Shown: positions 6,891 through 9,357 of the stretch, piece after piece
How positions within the stretch are numbered: position 1 is the stretch's first letter
Layout of the letters: every line of letters begins with the position of its first letter
DNA from: Planctomycetota bacterium
GTDB lineage: Bacteria > Planctomycetota > Planctomycetia > Pirellulales > Pirellulaceae
Direction: 5' to 3'
Length of the DNA: 9,357 nucleotides
Assembly: GCA_019347795.1 (NCBI GenBank)
Contig: JAHWKS010000130.1
Coordinates: 1 to 9,357, forward strand
The notes under the pieces: model-generated
What the model saw: the letters and a program-made list of their open reading frames with translations, nothing else
Told to the model about the DNA's origin: nothing
Database searches by the model: none
Made by a program: the position numbers and the translations under genes

Positions 6891-7319
6891 TTATCGAGAT
6901 GGGCCGTTGCGCTGGTCGTCGTAAAAACCGGCGTCTTGGGCTAACCGAGACATTTCATTCGCGGCCTGTCTGGCCTCTTGGAACATCTTTTCGCGGTACT
7001 CGACCAGTGCGCCGGTAGGAATGCGCCGGTGCTTGCCGACCAACCGGCAAGGCAAGTCGCCCCGTTGGATCAGTTTGATGACAAACGGCCGCGAGACATC
7101 TAGAAACTCGGCAGCCTGGGTCGTGGTCATTTCCACGGGCAAGTTTCGCCTCGACGCCTGGTGCGCACGGAGCACGGCCGCCTTCAATTCCGGCGAGACT
7201 TCCACACGGACACCGTTAACCGCAACGGAAACGCTGTCACCCCCAGCATTTCCGCCCGCTTCGCCAGCCTGGGCGCCCGAGGCCCGCCGCAGCGTGTTCT
7301 TTTTTGCGATCCTGGGCAT
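6891..7319 (-). CDS. HTH (excisionase-type) antitoxin, probably orphaned
   Basis: The 142-residue protein has a helix-turn-helix of the excisionase/MerR-like type at about 65-107: TTTQAAEFLDVSRPFVIKLIQRG, then a wing-like segment LVGKHRRIPTGALVEY. Such proteins commonly precede PIN-domain toxins, and the C-terminal helix ending DAGFYDD is typical of the part that would clamp the toxin. The first ~30 residues are basic and alanine/glycine-rich, probably disordered. A short segment at 31-60 (VAVNGVRVEVSPELKAAV) may aid dimer contact. The start at ATG 7319 is preceded only by a weak GGTG. The toxin stub begins six bases after this stop codon, a normal antitoxin-toxin layout. It would bind DNA and repress its own promoter. 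With the toxin decayed it may now be an orphan regulator. Confidence 0.8.
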   Translation of the reverse strand: MPRIAKKNTLRRASGAQAGEAGGNAGGDSVSVAVNGVRVEVSPELKAAVLRAHQASRRNLPVEMTTTQAAEFLDVSRPFVIKLIQRGDLPCRLVGKHRRIPTGALVEYREKMFQEARQAANEMSRLAQDAGFYDDQRNGPSR

Positions 7320-7360
7320 AAATCACCAACGCATCCAAAAGAAGCCAATCCCTTCGGTTA

Positions 7361-7389
7361 ATTCTAGATCGTCCCACCAACCGAAACAA
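7361..7389 (-). promoter_or_regulatory. Candidate promoter of the HTH antitoxin gene
   Basis: On the minus strand TTGTTT (7389-7384) and TAGAAT (7366-7361) are exactly 17 bases apart. The -10 matches five of six consensus positions and the -35 only its TTG. Transcription would begin near 7354, about 35 bases before the ATG. It lies about 100 bases downstream of the vapC stop, so this antitoxin gene appears to be its own transcription unit. The -10 hexamer is the same as in the rsfS promoter. Confidence 0.4.
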
Positions 7390-7491
7390 GTGAAATAAAT
7401 GCAACAAATGCAGCAGTTTAGTGCGCCGCCCGAACGTTTGGCTCGTTCCTCGCGAGTCCAGCCCCAGTTCCAGCACCAGTCATCCCGCGAG

Positions 7492-7941
7492 TTACACGTT
7501 CTGCGGATCGACCACCACAATGCCTGGCCCAAATCCTGCCATTGCCGAGAAGTGCGCAACGTTGAAGGTAAGGACGTTTGAGACCGAGTTAACGTGGCAG
7601 ACTGCGACCAGCCGAGCGTCATGGACGCGTTTGCCGATGATGCCCAACCCGCTCACCAGACTCTTCCATGCCGGATAGATGTCAGGCGTTTCCTCCAGCA
7701 ATGGGAACCTCGCCTCGAAGGTCGCCGCCAACGCTTCGGCGTCCACCGTCGAGAGTCCCAGTCCATTGACGGCCGCCGGGCGGGTGGCGACGTTTCGGAA
7801 TTCGATCATGATTTGCGGCGTGACGTGCAGCAGTTCGCCCCGGCGGTGTAGTTCCAGCACCGCCCCGGCCGCCGCCGCGTGCTGGGCGTCGCTCGCGTTG
7901 GCCAGCCGCCCCAGGACCGAGGTATCGATCAAGTAGGGCAT
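7492..7941 (-). CDS. vapC: VapC-type PIN-domain toxin
   Basis: The 149-residue protein is a complete PIN domain, the fold of VapC toxins, Mg-dependent ribonucleases that cut specific RNAs such as tRNA or rRNA and stop growth. The acidic residues are in place: D6 in LIDTSVL, E47 in PQIMIEFRNVATRP, and D108 in RVHDARLVA. The fourth metal-site position, usually Asp, reads TFNVAHF (127-131), with Asn and His instead; many PIN subfamilies tolerate this. The ATG at 7941 shares one base with the antitoxin stop codon (TAATG), so translation is probably coupled, and I see no separate Shine-Dalgarno sequence. The target RNA cannot be read from the sequence. It appears intact and active-looking, unlike the neighbouring PIN stub. 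Confidence 0.92.
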   Translation of the reverse strand: MPYLIDTSVLGRLANASDAQHAAAAGAVLELHRRGELLHVTPQIMIEFRNVATRPAAVNGLGLSTVDAEALAATFEARFPLLEETPDIYPAWKSLVSGLGIIGKRVHDARLVAVCHVNSVSNVLTFNVAHFSAMAGFGPGIVVVDPQNV

Positions 7942-8171
7942 TAATCGTATAGCGCTTCACTGCTCAAGGCGGAATCGGGAAGCGATACGCCGCAGTTTCG
8001 CGCAGCCGCGAGCAATCCTCGCTCCCACTCATCCTGCGGCTTTAGAGCTGAGACAGCTCCCAGAAAGCGTTCTCGCAGAACCGTGAGCGCCAGACCCTCC
8101 GGGGAAAGGCCTCGTTGCTGCGCGGCCTCGCTGATCGCCGTCTCCAATTCAGGACTTAGTGTGATGACCAT
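7941..8171 (-). CDS. vapB: VapB-like antitoxin
   Basis: The 76-residue protein is the expected partner of the PIN toxin that overlaps it. The N-terminal half (VITLSPELETAISEAAQQRG, then SPEGLALTVLRERF) is a ribbon-helix-helix-like DNA-binding segment that would dimerise and repress the operon. The C-terminal half (DEWERGLLAAARNCGV to SSEALYD) is the tail that likely covers the toxin active site. I chose ATG 8171 (MVITLSPEL) because GGGAG lies six bases upstream; an ATG at 8195 in the same frame would add MPAIWETI and has no better ribosome site. The gene ends in a TAATG overlap with vapC. No specific sequence match beyond this pattern was checked. Confidence 0.87.
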   Translation of the reverse strand: MVITLSPELETAISEAAQQRGLSPEGLALTVLRERFLGAVSALKPQDEWERGLLAAARNCGVSLPDSALSSEALYD

Positions 8172-8244
8172 GATGGTCTCCCAGATAGCGGGCATGTTTG
8201 CGATCCTCGGGAATCACTCGGCCATGCCGGCGCTCCAGCAATCG

Positions 8245-8250
8245 ATTATA
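8245..8250 (-). promoter_or_regulatory. Perfect -10 box upstream of vapB
   Basis: ATTATA on the plus strand reads TATAAT on the minus strand, 73 bases before the vapB ATG. A start near 8238 would give a leader of about 67 bases. No -35 hexamer stands out at 16-18 bases; GGAGAA occupies the usual place. The promoter may depend on other contacts, or the match may be by chance. Confidence 0.35.
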
Positions 8251-8488
8251 CACGTAGCTCAAAGCGATTCTCCCTGTTGGTGAAGCGGCCTCGCTTCCCG
8301 ATCTCCGGCGTCAAACCGTTCGCGTCAGAATTCGCAAGAGTGCAGGCGATTCTGCGGGTCGCGGAAGCCTGGATGTTCAGTTTCGCGAGCCGCGATGAAG
8401 ATTTTTCGGATCCCGTGGAAATTCCTTGGTGAAAACAGCTTCACCATCGGCGGTAGACAAGCCATCCGGCGCGGCCGTAACTGCGAAC

Positions 8489-8505
8489 GGCACACGGAGT
8501 GTGCC
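8489..8505. repeat. Palindrome GGCACAC-GGA-GTGTGCC
   Basis: A perfect 7-base inverted repeat with a three-base loop lies 23 bases past the end of the TPR gene. Its flanks on the minus strand read GTAGCA before and GTTCGC after. I recall near-identical strings recurring in intergenic DNA of planctomycete genomes, which would make it a REP-like dispersed element, but there is only one copy here. It could equally be a terminator-type hairpin, again without a T-run. Confidence 0.4.
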
Positions 8506-8528
8506 TGCTACTTTGGGCCACACCCGGC

Positions 8529-9305
<777 letters not shown>

Positions 9306-9357
9306 GGCGTGCTCTTGGGATCGGGGCGTCCTGGGCAGGTTATCCGCGGCGCCGCTG

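Larger units (their letters stand above)
8172..8528. other. 357-base stretch without a gene
   Basis: This gap separates vapB from the TPR gene, both on the minus strand. It holds the -10 element of vapB at 8245-8250 and the palindrome at 8489-8505. It also holds a 7-base stem (TGGTGAA at 8427-8433, TTCACCA at 8440-8446) with a six-base loop that may help end the TPR transcript, though no T-run adjoins. I found no convincing gene, repeat array or decayed coding remnant in the remainder. Confidence 0.5.

Noticed and set aside
7381..7420. Short AT-rich run with repeated ATGCA/CAACAAATGCAG words as a repeat array
   Set aside because: The repetition is only two imperfect units and does not extend; it is better explained as intergenic sequence next to the antitoxin promoter.

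Overview
The window looks like a chromosomal segment of a GC-rich planctomycete, probably of the Pirellulales type. This is inferred from protein style, not from any marker RNA. The RsfS and thymidylate kinase sequences carry wording I associate with Planctomycetes (a DPGSTALGE motif instead of REPGGT in Tmk; TGTSRRQLHAISEEIDH in RsfS). There is also a secreted CE15-like esterase, a secreted protein of planctomycete style, and a signal-peptide TPR protein.

Layout. Positions 1-223 form the left edge, with no supported gene. They end in a very strong 24-bp-arm hairpin just past argS. On the minus strand rsfS (start 2575) and argS (start 2020) run leftward as one probable transcript from a good sigma-70-type promoter at 2636-2664. 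Diverging from them on the plus strand, tmk (2724-3332) and the DNA polymerase III delta-prime gene (3347-4390) form a tight pair. Together these are a housekeeping block for translation and DNA replication. A separate plus-strand gene with an excellent Shine-Dalgarno sequence (4515-5807) encodes a secreted glucuronoyl-esterase-like alpha/beta hydrolase. It converges on a minus-strand gene for a secreted protein of unknown function (5903-6676).

From about 6.7 to 8.3 kb the window is accessory. It holds two PIN-domain toxin-antitoxin loci in tandem on the minus strand. The right-hand one, a VapB-like antitoxin followed by a VapC-type toxin with a TAATG overlap, looks intact. The left-hand one keeps its helix-turn-helix antitoxin gene and a plausible promoter, but its PIN toxin survives only as a 5' stub. 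The last part (8529-9305, minus) is a secreted TPR protein gene interrupted by a single in-frame TAG. A 357-base stretch before it holds the vapB -10 element and a small palindrome that may be a dispersed repeat.

I see no tRNA, rRNA, CRISPR array, transposase or phage gene, and no clearly new multi-gene system. The items most worth a second look are the orphaned antitoxin with its decayed toxin, the amber-interrupted TPR gene, the GC-rich hairpins without U-tracts at gene ends, and the short palindrome at 8489.
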